From NCBI RefSeq assembly GCF_004342605.1, contig NZ_SLZL01000003.1:248001-312000 (forward strand): a stretch of 64,000 bases of DNA, written 5' to 3'. The stretch comes from Caulobacter sp. BK020 (lineage in GTDB: Bacteria > Pseudomonadota > Alphaproteobacteria > Caulobacterales > Caulobacteraceae). The translations under genes were made by a program, and so were the position numbers. The notes below the pieces were generated by a model. The model ran no database searches. It worked only from the letters and a program-made list of their open reading frames with translations, and was not told the DNA's origin. Below, piece by piece: positions 26,104 through 33,237 of this stretch (the stretch's first letter is position 1; every line of letters begins with the position of its first letter).

Positions 26104-27777
26104 ATGTCCGCGCCGCAACTGAGGCCTGCCTTCCTCGCCGTCGCGCCGACGCTGTCGGCCATCCTGGCGGCCTGCGCCGGGATCCTGCTGCTGGCCTCGG
26201 GCGCGACGCCGTCGGAGCCGACCCGCTTCGCGATCTGGGTGGCCGTGGCCCCTGGGCCGCTGATCGAGGTCAGCCACTTCGTCTCGTCGATCCTGGGCCT
26301 GGTGCTGGTCCTGCTGGCCTTCGGGCTGCGCGCGCGCCTGGACGCGGCCTGGTGGGCGGCGCTGTTCACCCTGGCCGGCGGGGCGGTCCTGGCCCTGTTC
26401 AAGGGGTTGAACTGGGAAGAGACGGTCATCCTGACGGCCATCATGCTGGCCATGCTGCCGTTCCACGAGGCCTTCCCGCGCAAGGCGGCCCTGTCGCGGA
26501 TGGAGATCACGCCCGGCTGGCTGCTGTCGGCCGCGGCGGCCCTGGTCGGGGTGGCGCTGTGCGGCTGGTGGACCTTCGCCCACACCGAATATGCCGACCA
26601 GTCGGTGATGAAGACGATCGGCGACCGCGAGGTGGCGCGCGCCATCCGCTCCTCGGCCGCGGCCGCCATCGTGCTGATGGCCATCGGCGTGTGGCGGCTG
26701 ATCGCGACGCCGGCCACGCCGCCCGTGGTCGATGACACCGACCCGGACTTCGACAAGGTCCGCGCCATCCTGGCCAAGGCCGAGAACGCCGAGCCGCCCT
26801 CGAACCTGGCCCTGCTGGGCGACAAGCGCTTCCTGTTCTCGGCCTCGGGCGAGAGCTTCCTGATGTTCGGCGTGCGCGGCCGCTCGTGGATCGCCATGGG
26901 GCCGCCGGTCGGGCGCGACGACGAGCGCATGGAGCTGTTCTGGCGGTTCCGCGAACTGGCCGACGCCCACGCCGCCCGCGCCGGCTTCTACGCCCTGGGT
27001 CCCGCCGACTTGCCCGACAGCGTCGACCTGGGCCTAGCCATCCAGAAGACCGGCGAAAGCGCCGCCGTGCCGCTGGAGGCCTTCTCCCTGGCCGGCCGCC
27101 GTCGCGAGGTCCTGCGCCGCAACTGGCGCAAGGCCGGGGAGGGCGGCGCGGCCTTCGAGGTCCTGCCGGCCGAGCGCGTGCGCGAGGTCATGCCGCAGCT
27201 GAAGGCGATTTCCGACGCCTGGCTGGCCCACCACGCCGGCGGTGAGAAGAGCTTCTCGATGGGCGGGTTCGACGAGCGCTACGTGGCCGAGTTCCCGGTC
27301 GCCCTGGTGCGGGTCGAGGATCGGATCGTGGCTTTCGCCACCCTGTGGACCACGGCCAACAAGGTCTCGTTCTCGATGGACCTGATGCGCTACTCCGACG
27401 ACGCGCCTAAGAACGTCATGGACTATCTGTTCGTCGAGCTGCTGGGCTGGGGCAAGGAGCAGGGCTACCAGGCGTTCGAGTTCGGCGTCGCGCCTCTGGC
27501 CGGTCTCGAGGACCGTCCGCTGGCCCCGATCATGTCGCGCGTGGGCCGCCTGCTCTACGAGCGCGGCGAGGAAATCTACAATTTCCAGGGCGTTCGGCGG
27601 TACAAGGACAAGTATGATCCGGTCTGGCAGCCGCGCTACATTGCCGCGCCTCACAAGTGGGCGATCCCTTTTCTGCTCGCCGATATCGGCCTGCTGTCGT
27701 CCGGCGGCGTCTCGGGGCTGACCAAAAGGCCGCGACCTAGTAGCGCGGGTCGCCCGTCTTCATCCCCAGCAGGTTAA
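26104..27777 (+). CDS. MprF-like phosphatidylglycerol aminoacyltransferase
   Basis: A 557-residue membrane protein. The first 225 residues hold about six hydrophobic segments, fewer than the 14 of full MprF flippase-synthases. Residues about 230-540 match the DUF2156/MprF catalytic domain: LLGDKRFLFSASGESFLMFG, RGRSWIAMGPPVGR, SDAWLAHHAGGEKSFSMGGF, YLFVELLGWGKEQGYQAFEF and VGRLLYERGEEIYNFQGVRR. Such enzymes put Lys or Ala from aminoacyl-tRNA onto phosphatidylglycerol, lowering surface charge. The last 16 residues (Pro/Ser/Arg-rich) look non-native and overlap the convergent gene by 41 bp; a one-base shift at the AAAA run near 27724 would give TKKAAT and stop. Confidence 0.85.
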   Translation: MSAPQLRPAFLAVAPTLSAILAACAGILLLASGATPSEPTRFAIWVAVAPGPLIEVSHFVSSILGLVLVLLAFGLRARLDAAWWAALFTLAGGAVLALFKGLNWEETVILTAIMLAMLPFHEAFPRKAALSRMEITPGWLLSAAAALVGVALCGWWTFAHTEYADQSVMKTIGDREVARAIRSSAAAAIVLMAIGVWRLIATPATPPVVDDTDPDFDKVRAILAKAENAEPPSNLALLGDKRFLFSASGESFLMFGVRGRSWIAMGPPVGRDDERMELFWRFRELADAHAARAGFYALGPADLPDSVDLGLAIQKTGESAAVPLEAFSLAGRRREVLRRNWRKAGEGGAAFEVLPAERVREVMPQLKAISDAWLAHHAGGEKSFSMGGFDERYVAEFPVALVRVEDRIVAFATLWTTANKVSFSMDLMRYSDDAPKNVMDYLFVELLGWGKEQGYQAFEFGVAPLAGLEDRPLAPIMSRVGRLLYERGEEIYNFQGVRRYKDKYDPVWQPRYIAAPHKWAIPFLLADIGLLSSGGVSGLTKRPRPSSAGRPSSSPAG

Positions 27778-27949
27778 GGACATGGGCCGCCATCAGCAGG
27801 GCCACGACGGCGCCGGCCACCATCAGCGGACGCCACGGCATCATCCGCGGACCCTTTAAAACATTGATCGGACGGGCGCCGCGCCAGCCGCAGAAGACGG
27901 CGAACAGCAGGGCGGCCAGGGCGATGGCGAGGGTCGTCGGGAGGTCCAT
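27737..27949 (-). CDS. Small two-segment membrane protein
   Basis: A 70-residue protein with two hydrophobic stretches (about 5-22 and 42-62) around a basic loop (GWRGARPINVLKGPRMMPWR). I know no function. Good codon third-position GC, a start before which the sequence changes to AT-rich promoter DNA, and a convergent stop at a CTAG shared with the expected end of the upstream gene favour a real gene. It overlaps the annotated end of the MprF-like gene by 41 bp. Confidence 0.6.
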   Translation of the reverse strand: MDLPTTLAIALAALLFAVFCGWRGARPINVLKGPRMMPWRPLMVAGAVVALLMAAHVLNLLGMKTGDPRY

Positions 27950-27988
27950 GGCCCTCTCATGGCCTGCGACAATCGGCCATGCAAATCG

Positions 27989-28068
27989 TTAACGAGCGTT
28001 AACCACATGCAGCCGAATCTTAGGTACATACGTTGAGAAGGTGCGCCTGTTAACCATCCACAGTTAAT
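27989..28068 (+). promoter_or_regulatory. CtrA-type boxes in the podJ promoter
   Basis: TTAACGAGCGTTAA (27989-28002) is a TTAA-N6-TTAA pair, one base short of the usual N7 spacing. TTAACCAT occurs at 28050-28057, followed by TTAATC at 28064. CATCCACA at 28055-28062 resembles a DnaA box in 7 of 9 bases when the preceding C is included. In C. crescentus podJ is repressed by CtrA and activated by DnaA, which fits. Confidence 0.55.
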
Positions 28069-28162
28069 CTTGACCGTTGCTATATGTAGCGGTTTTGGTC
28101 GCGTTTACACGCTAGGAATCGGTGACTAGCGTTGGTTCCCAGGTGCAGAGGGAACGATTCGC

Positions 28163-31100
28163 ATGACGGCCGCGGCGCCATGGAGCGTTAAGGGGATAGA
28201 CCCCAAGGCACGGGAGGTCGCCAAAGACCTCGCGCGTCGCTCCGGCATGACCCTGGGCGAATGGCTCAATCGCATGATCATCGAAGGCGAGGGCTTCGAC
28301 GCCGCGTCGCTCGAAGCGTTCGGCGAGCCTGGCCGCCCCTCCCTGGCGGTCAACAACGACCGCGCCAATCCTTCCTATTACGAGACCGCCCGCGGCGGCG
28401 CGCCGTCGCGCATCGAAGCGCGTGAACATCCCGCCGACGAGGTCGGTCGCGTGGCGGTGGCCCTGGACCGGCTGACCGACCGCATCGAGGCCGCCGAGAA
28501 GCGCTCGGCCCAGGCCATCTCCGGCATCGACGAGTCCGTGCGCGGCGCGCTGCAACGCCTGGTCGCCGCCGAGCGCGAGCAAGTCGCCGTGGCCGCCCGC
28601 TTCGAGGGCGTGGCCGACGAGATCAAGTCCGAGCAGGCCCGCGCCGCCGAGCGGCTGCGCCGGATCGAGGCCGAGGCGGCCGGCCCGCGTTCGGCCGAAG
28701 CGCTTCGGGCCCTGGAAGGCGCCTTGGGCAAGGTCGCCGGCCATCTCTATGAAGGTGAGGCCCGCACCCGCGAGACCATCGCCCATCTGGAACAGCGTCT
28801 GGACGCCCAGACCGGGGCCGGTGATTCCGCGGCCCTGGTCGAAGAAGTCGTGGCCCGTCTCGGCCAACGCCTGGAAGCCGCCGAGGCTCGCACCTCGGAA
28901 GCCCTGCTGGCGTTGAACGCCTCGTTCGGCGCCCTGGACGGCCGCCTGCGGACCGTCGAAAGCAGCAATCCTGGCGAAGGCGTGCAGAAGCGTCTCGACG
29001 ACCTGGCCGGCAGCCTGACCCAGCGCATGGAAGCGGCCCGTCTGGAGATGGCCGCCAAGCTGCGCGAATCCGCCGACGGCCGCTTCGACCGCATGGAGCA
29101 CAAGCTGGGCGAGATGACCGCCCACGTGCAGGCCGCCGAACAGCGCTCGGCCCAGGCCATCGAGCGCATGGGCCGCGAGGTGGTCGGCATGGCCGACGCC
29201 CTGAACCGCCGCGTCCAGACTTCCGAAGCCCGCAACGCCGCCGCCATCGAGCAGGTCGCCGCCAGCATCGACCAGAAGCTGAACCGCGCCGACAGCGTCC
29301 AGGCCCAGGCGCTGGAGAAGCTGGGCGCCGAGATCGCCCGGATCACCGAGAAGCTGGCCGAGCGGATCAGCAACGCCGAACGCCGCAACGCCCTGGCTAT
29401 CGACGACGTCGGCGACCAGGTCACCCGCGTCACCGACCGCCTGAACCAGCGCCACGAGCGCACCTCGCAGGAACTGGTCGACCGCATCCGCCAGAGCGAA
29501 GAGCGCACCGCCCGCCTGCTGGAGGAAGCGCGCGAGAAGATCGACACCAAGCTGGCCGAGGCCCAGCGTCGCGCCGCCGAGCAGGCCGCCGCCGCCGTGG
29601 CGCCGCCGCCCGCGCGTCCGGCCCCGTCGCCGTTCGACGACGGCGAGCGTTTCTCGTTCGGCGGCGAGGCCGTTCCCGAGGACGTCTTCCACCAGCCGGC
29701 TCCCTTCATCCCGCCGCACGCGCCGGCCCCGGTGTCGACGCCGGCCCGCACTGCCGCGCCGGTGGTCTTCGACGCTCCGGTGTTCGAAGCGCCGGCCTTT
29801 CCGGCCAGCGAACCGCCGGCGCTGGAGTTCGGCGACGAGGATTTCGAAGCCGCTGACGGTTTTGCTTCGACTCTGGAGCCGGAAACGGCCTTCGAGTCGG
29901 CCGCCGCTCATGACGACGACTTCTCGGCCCCCGAGTTCACGAGTTCCAACTTCGCCGCCCCGGAAGAGCCGGTCGCGCCGTCGCGCCCGCTGTCGACCCG
30001 CGAGGTGATCGAACAGGCCCGCGCCGCCGCCCGCCAAGCCGCCCTCTCCGGCGACAAGGGTAAGGACAAGGCGAAGGTCAAGAAGCCTGGAACCTCGTTG
30101 TTCGCCGGTTTTGGCCCCAAGGGTTCGGAAAAGAAGGCCAAGAAGGGCGCAATGAAGACCGCGCTGATGGTTTCGGCCACAGCCGCCTGTCTGGGCGTGG
30201 CCTCCGCCGGCGCCATCATGAGCTTAGCCCAAGGCTCGGGTCCCGTGCCTGAGCGCGTGGCCGAGGGCTCGTCGAACAAGACCACCGGTGAAATCCGCGC
30301 CGCCGAGGCCGACACCAGCCCGATCGGCGCCCGCGCCGCGGTGGCGCTGACCTCCCAGACTCAGGCCGACGCGACCACGATCTCGACCGACATCTCGCCG
30401 GCCGCCCTCACGCCGCCCGGCGAGAACGCCCAGGCCCTCTATGACGAGGGCGTGCGCCGCATCGAGGCCAAGGACCGCACCGGTCTGGACAGCCTGCGCA
30501 AGGCCGCCAACCTGGGCCTGCCGCGCGCGCAGTTCTACCTGGCCAAGATGTACGAGGTCGGCGAGGGCGGGGTGAAGAAGGATCTGGTCGAGGCCCGCCG
30601 CTGGACCGAGCGCGCCGCCACGGCCGGCGAGCCTCGCGCCATGCACAACCTGGCCCTCTACTATTACAAGGGCGAAGGCGGCGAACGGAACTCGACCAAG
30701 GCCGCCAGCTGGTTCCGCAAGGCGTCGGACCTGGGCCTGGTCGACAGCCAGTTCAACCTGGCCCAGCTCTACGAAGGCGGCTGGGGCGTCAGCCAGAACC
30801 CCACCGAGGCCTACAAGTGGTACCTGATCGCCGCGCGCTCGGGCGACACCGCTTCTCGCGCCCGGGCCACGGCCCTGCGCGCCCAGCTGACCGCCGAGGG
30901 CCAGCGGATCGCCGAGCGCTCGGCCAGCGGCTTCCGCTCGCAGGCCGCCGCGCCGGCCCCCGCCGTCGCCTCGGCCGCGCCCAGCGCCGGTCTGGCCACC
31001 GCCCAGCGCGCCCTGTCCAAGCTGGGCTACTACCAGGGGCCGCAGGACGGCGTGACCTCGCCGGCCCTGCAGATGGCCATCGCCGCCTACCAGCGCGACC

Positions 31101-31168
31101 AGAACCTGCAGCCCTCCGGCGCGCTGGACGGCGACACCCTCAGCCGCCTGTCGACCTGGGCCCGCTGA
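28163..31168 (+). CDS. podJ: Polar organelle development protein PodJ
   Basis: A 1001-residue polarity scaffold, close to the 974 residues of C. crescentus PodJ. Residues 1-40 carry the conserved N-terminus (WSVKGIDPKAREVAKDLARR). Residues about 90-475 are near-continuous coiled coil. A Pro/acid-rich stretch reaches about 620. The single membrane segment is at about 665-685 (MVSATAACLGVASAGAIMSL). The periplasmic part has three or four Sel1 repeats (about 755-905) and a C-terminal peptidoglycan-binding domain (about 943-1001). It marks the flagellated pole for pilus, chemotaxis and holdfast factors. In C. crescentus it is cut to a short periplasm-anchored form. Confidence 0.93.
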   Translation: MTAAAPWSVKGIDPKAREVAKDLARRSGMTLGEWLNRMIIEGEGFDAASLEAFGEPGRPSLAVNNDRANPSYYETARGGAPSRIEAREHPADEVGRVAVALDRLTDRIEAAEKRSAQAISGIDESVRGALQRLVAAEREQVAVAARFEGVADEIKSEQARAAERLRRIEAEAAGPRSAEALRALEGALGKVAGHLYEGEARTRETIAHLEQRLDAQTGAGDSAALVEEVVARLGQRLEAAEARTSEALLALNASFGALDGRLRTVESSNPGEGVQKRLDDLAGSLTQRMEAARLEMAAKLRESADGRFDRMEHKLGEMTAHVQAAEQRSAQAIERMGREVVGMADALNRRVQTSEARNAAAIEQVAASIDQKLNRADSVQAQALEKLGAEIARITEKLAERISNAERRNALAIDDVGDQVTRVTDRLNQRHERTSQELVDRIRQSEERTARLLEEAREKIDTKLAEAQRRAAEQAAAAVAPPPARPAPSPFDDGERFSFGGEAVPEDVFHQPAPFIPPHAPAPVSTPARTAAPVVFDAPVFEAPAFPASEPPALEFGDEDFEAADGFASTLEPETAFESAAAHDDDFSAPEFTSSNFAAPEEPVAPSRPLSTREVIEQARAAARQAALSGDKGKDKAKVKKPGTSLFAGFGPKGSEKKAKKGAMKTALMVSATAACLGVASAGAIMSLAQGSGPVPERVAEGSSNKTTGEIRAAEADTSPIGARAAVALTSQTQADATTISTDISPAALTPPGENAQALYDEGVRRIEAKDRTGLDSLRKAANLGLPRAQFYLAKMYEVGEGGVKKDLVEARRWTERAATAGEPRAMHNLALYYYKGEGGERNSTKAASWFRKASDLGLVDSQFNLAQLYEGGWGVSQNPTEAYKWYLIAARSGDTASRARATALRAQLTAEGQRIAERSASGFRSQAAAPAPAVASAAPSAGLATAQRALSKLGYYQGPQDGVTSPALQMAIAAYQRDQNLQPSGALDGDTLSRLSTWAR

Positions 31169-31207
31169 TCCCGGACGGCCTGCTTCGCCGCTGAAGCCGG
31201 ACTCTCA

Positions 31208-31256
31208 GGACCTTTTTGAGCGAGCATCCAAGGTGCTCGCTCAAAAGCTGTGTCCT
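31208..31256. terminator. Long stem-loop after podJ
   Basis: TTTTGAGCGAGCA (31214-31226) and TGCTCGCTCAAAA (31234-31246) are a perfect 13-bp inverted repeat with a 7-nt loop. AGGAC and GTCCT extend it outward. It lies 39 bp after the podJ stop and is the likely terminator, although the U tract is inside the stem. Confidence 0.65.
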
Positions 31257-31358
31257 GTGGCCAAATATCGTCCGTGGACCTATGGGCAGACCTCGGTAAT
31301 AGTTGGTCCCTTCCGGGGGGAAGGGCGTGCGTCGGCATTCGCGCCCGAAGGAGTAGGC

Positions 31359-31838
31359 ATGGCGTTCGAAGCAGCAGCGGCCGATCATCCGCAGGATCGC
31401 GTGCCCGTTCCTCTGGCCGTATGGGTCTGCGGCCTGGCCACGCTGGTCCCGTTCGTGGTCTGCTCGGCGCTGTTCTGCTACGGCCCGATCGACATGCGCC
31501 AGGTGGCGCTGATCAGCCTGTTGGCCTATTCAACGGCCATGCTGTCCTACCTGGGCGGCATACGTTGCGGCCTCGAGATCGAGCGCGCCCGCCCGCGCTG
31601 GCTGACCCTGGGCCTGTCGCTGCTGTTTCCCCTGGCCGGCTTTGGCCTGCTGCTGGGCGGACTGAAGTTCGAACCGGCCTGGCAGCTCTCCGGGTTCCTG
31701 CTGGTCTTCATCCTGCAATGGCTGTGGGACGTGACCAATCACGAGGGGCCGGCCTGGCGTCCGCGCCTGCGCACCCTGCTGACCTCCGGCGCCGCCATCT
31801 CCCTGGCCTTCGCCCTGGAACAGGCGCTCCACCTCTAG
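31359..31838 (+). CDS. DUF3429-family integral membrane protein
   Basis: A 159-residue inner-membrane protein with five hydrophobic segments (about residues 18-42, 48-68, 80-95, 103-120, 135-152). The segment LAYSTAMLSYLGGIRCGLEI is typical of DUF3429, a family without known function. I chose ATG 31359 because AAGGAG lies 5 bases upstream; longer in-frame starts have no such signal. The stop TAG is provided by the CTAG edge of repeat copy 2. It converges on a small secreted protein gene. Confidence 0.85.
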   Translation: MAFEAAAADHPQDRVPVPLAVWVCGLATLVPFVVCSALFCYGPIDMRQVALISLLAYSTAMLSYLGGIRCGLEIERARPRWLTLGLSLLFPLAGFGLLLGGLKFEPAWQLSGFLLVFILQWLWDVTNHEGPAWRPRLRTLLTSGAAISLAFALEQALHL

Positions 31839-31939
31839 AGCCAGTCGCGCGATATAGGAATCGCACGACTGGCTCTAGGTTTTTGTTTTCGCATCGCTTT
31901 GCGGAAAGCCGGCATCCACTTTTCCGCGCGATGCTCTAG
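31835..31939 (+). repeat. CTAG-bounded palindromic element, copy 2 (105 bp)
   Basis: Canonical orientation: first stem, then GTTTTTGTTTT, then second stem. The first stem differs from other copies in both arms (AGAGCCAGTCG with CGACTGGCTCT instead of AGAGCAAATCG with CGATTTGCTCT), so pairing is kept. Its left CTAG makes the stop codon of the DUF3429 gene. Confidence 0.9.
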
Positions 31940-31947
31940 CACCAGAC

Positions 31948-32433
31948 CTACTGGGTCACCGCCGCCGTTTCGACCGCCGCATCAGCCGTGGTGGCGAGCG
32001 CCGGCGAAGGCGCCGCATTGGTCGCGACCGTCGGAACGGCCGCCGCGTCCGCCTTGGCCTTCGGGGCGTTGATCAGCGGCGTTTGCTCGTTGAGCGGGTC
32101 GGACACGCAGGCGGCGGCGACCTGCTTGCTCAGCTTTTCCGCCTTGCTGTCCTGCTTCATGCCCAGGGCGGCCGAAGCCACCGTGCCGGCCAGCGGCACG
32201 ACGGCGTTGCCGCCCATCTTGAGCGCCTTCTTCACCAGGCCGGGCTCCTCGTAGTCGATCGCCTTTGCGCGGAGGGCCTTGCAGGCCTCGGTGTCGTATT
32301 TCGGGTCCTTGGCGTCGAGCTTGGCCACGGTCTTGACTGGGGCTTCGCCGGCCAGGGCGGCGGTCGGCGCGCCCGGGAGGGGCGTGGCCGACAAGACGAG
32401 AACGGCGCCGACACCGATCGGGATCGGTCGCAT
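31948..32433 (-). CDS. Secreted Ala-rich protein of unknown function
   Basis: A 161-residue protein with a signal peptide (cleavage near ALAGEA, residue 29). A central hydrophobic Gly/Ala stretch (GNAVVPLAGTVASAALGM, about 75-92) could embed in a membrane. Two cysteines (in EACKALR and AAACVSD) may form a disulfide. The C-terminal 50 residues are Ala/Pro/Thr-rich and low complexity. I do not recognise a family. It stands alone, ending 9 bp from repeat copy 2. Confidence 0.6.
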   Translation of the reverse strand: MRPIPIGVGAVLVLSATPLPGAPTAALAGEAPVKTVAKLDAKDPKYDTEACKALRAKAIDYEEPGLVKKALKMGGNAVVPLAGTVASAALGMKQDSKAEKLSKQVAAACVSDPLNEQTPLINAPKAKADAAAVPTVATNAAPSPALATTADAAVETAAVTQ

Positions 32434-32502
32434 GACGATACTCCTTCCAGCGTCCCGGGGATCAAACGCCCGGGCGCGAAGGGTGATCCGTCCAGCCAGG
32501 CC

Positions 32503-33237
32503 TTAGTCCGGGCGCAGCGATTTCCAGCCGACCGCGTGCACCCGCCGGGGCCCCAGGGCGGCGGCCAGGGCCGGTCCGCCGAACAGCGGTGCGAAGGCCT
32601 GGTCCAGGATGTTCAGCCCGCCGGTGAAGGCCCCAAAGGCGGGCAGCACCAGGCGGGCTCCGTCAGTGACGAAGCAGCGCCGGCGAATCGTGGCCCGGCC
32701 GCTGGTCACCTTGGCGGCCGGATGCAGGTGGCCGGCCACCTCGCCGGGCTGGGCGCCGGGCAGGGGCTCGTGCCGGAAGGTCAGGCCGGCGATCGCCGCC
32801 TCGTCGACTACGTCGCCGGGGAGGGTGCGGGGGCCATCCTCGTCGTGGTTTCCCACGGCCCAGACCAGTTGCCGGCCCACGGCCAGGGCGGCGATGCGGG
32901 CCCGGTCCTCGCCCGGCAGCCGATCCTCGCCGGCCCCGTCGTGGAAGCTGTCGCCCAGGAACACCAGGGTGGCGGGCGACAGGGCGGCCAGCTCGCGCTC
33001 CAGCCGGTCCAGCGTTTCGCGGGTGTCATAGGGCGGCAGCATCTGGCCGAAGCGCGCGGCGTAGCTGCTGCCCTTCTCGAAGTGCAGGTCGGCCACCACC
33101 ATCGTGCGCTCGGCCTCCAGCCATAGGGCCCCGGAGTGGCGCAGTACGGCGCGCGTCCCCGCGATCTCGAGCCGCAGGCCGCCGCAATCGCCGATCTGGA
33201 ACGCCAGGCTGGTCACGCCGCATACACTCTCATTCAA
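32503..33237 (-). CDS. pdeM: Ligase-associated DNA damage response endonuclease PdeM
   Basis: A 244-residue calcineurin-like metallophosphoesterase. Metal-binding blocks are DLHFEKG, FLGDSFHD, GNHDEDG and GHLHPAAK. In many proteobacteria pdeM is beside an Lhr-like helicase, a metallo-beta-lactamase exonuclease and an ATP-dependent ligase, a set linked to DNA repair. Here the start overlaps the helicase stop by 4 bases, so the two are translated together. The ligase and exonuclease genes are not in the window. Confidence 0.88.
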   Translation of the reverse strand: MNESVCGVTSLAFQIGDCGGLRLEIAGTRAVLRHSGALWLEAERTMVVADLHFEKGSSYAARFGQMLPPYDTRETLDRLERELAALSPATLVFLGDSFHDGAGEDRLPGEDRARIAALAVGRQLVWAVGNHDEDGPRTLPGDVVDEAAIAGLTFRHEPLPGAQPGEVAGHLHPAAKVTSGRATIRRRCFVTDGARLVLPAFGAFTGGLNILDQAFAPLFGGPALAAALGPRRVHAVGWKSLRPD

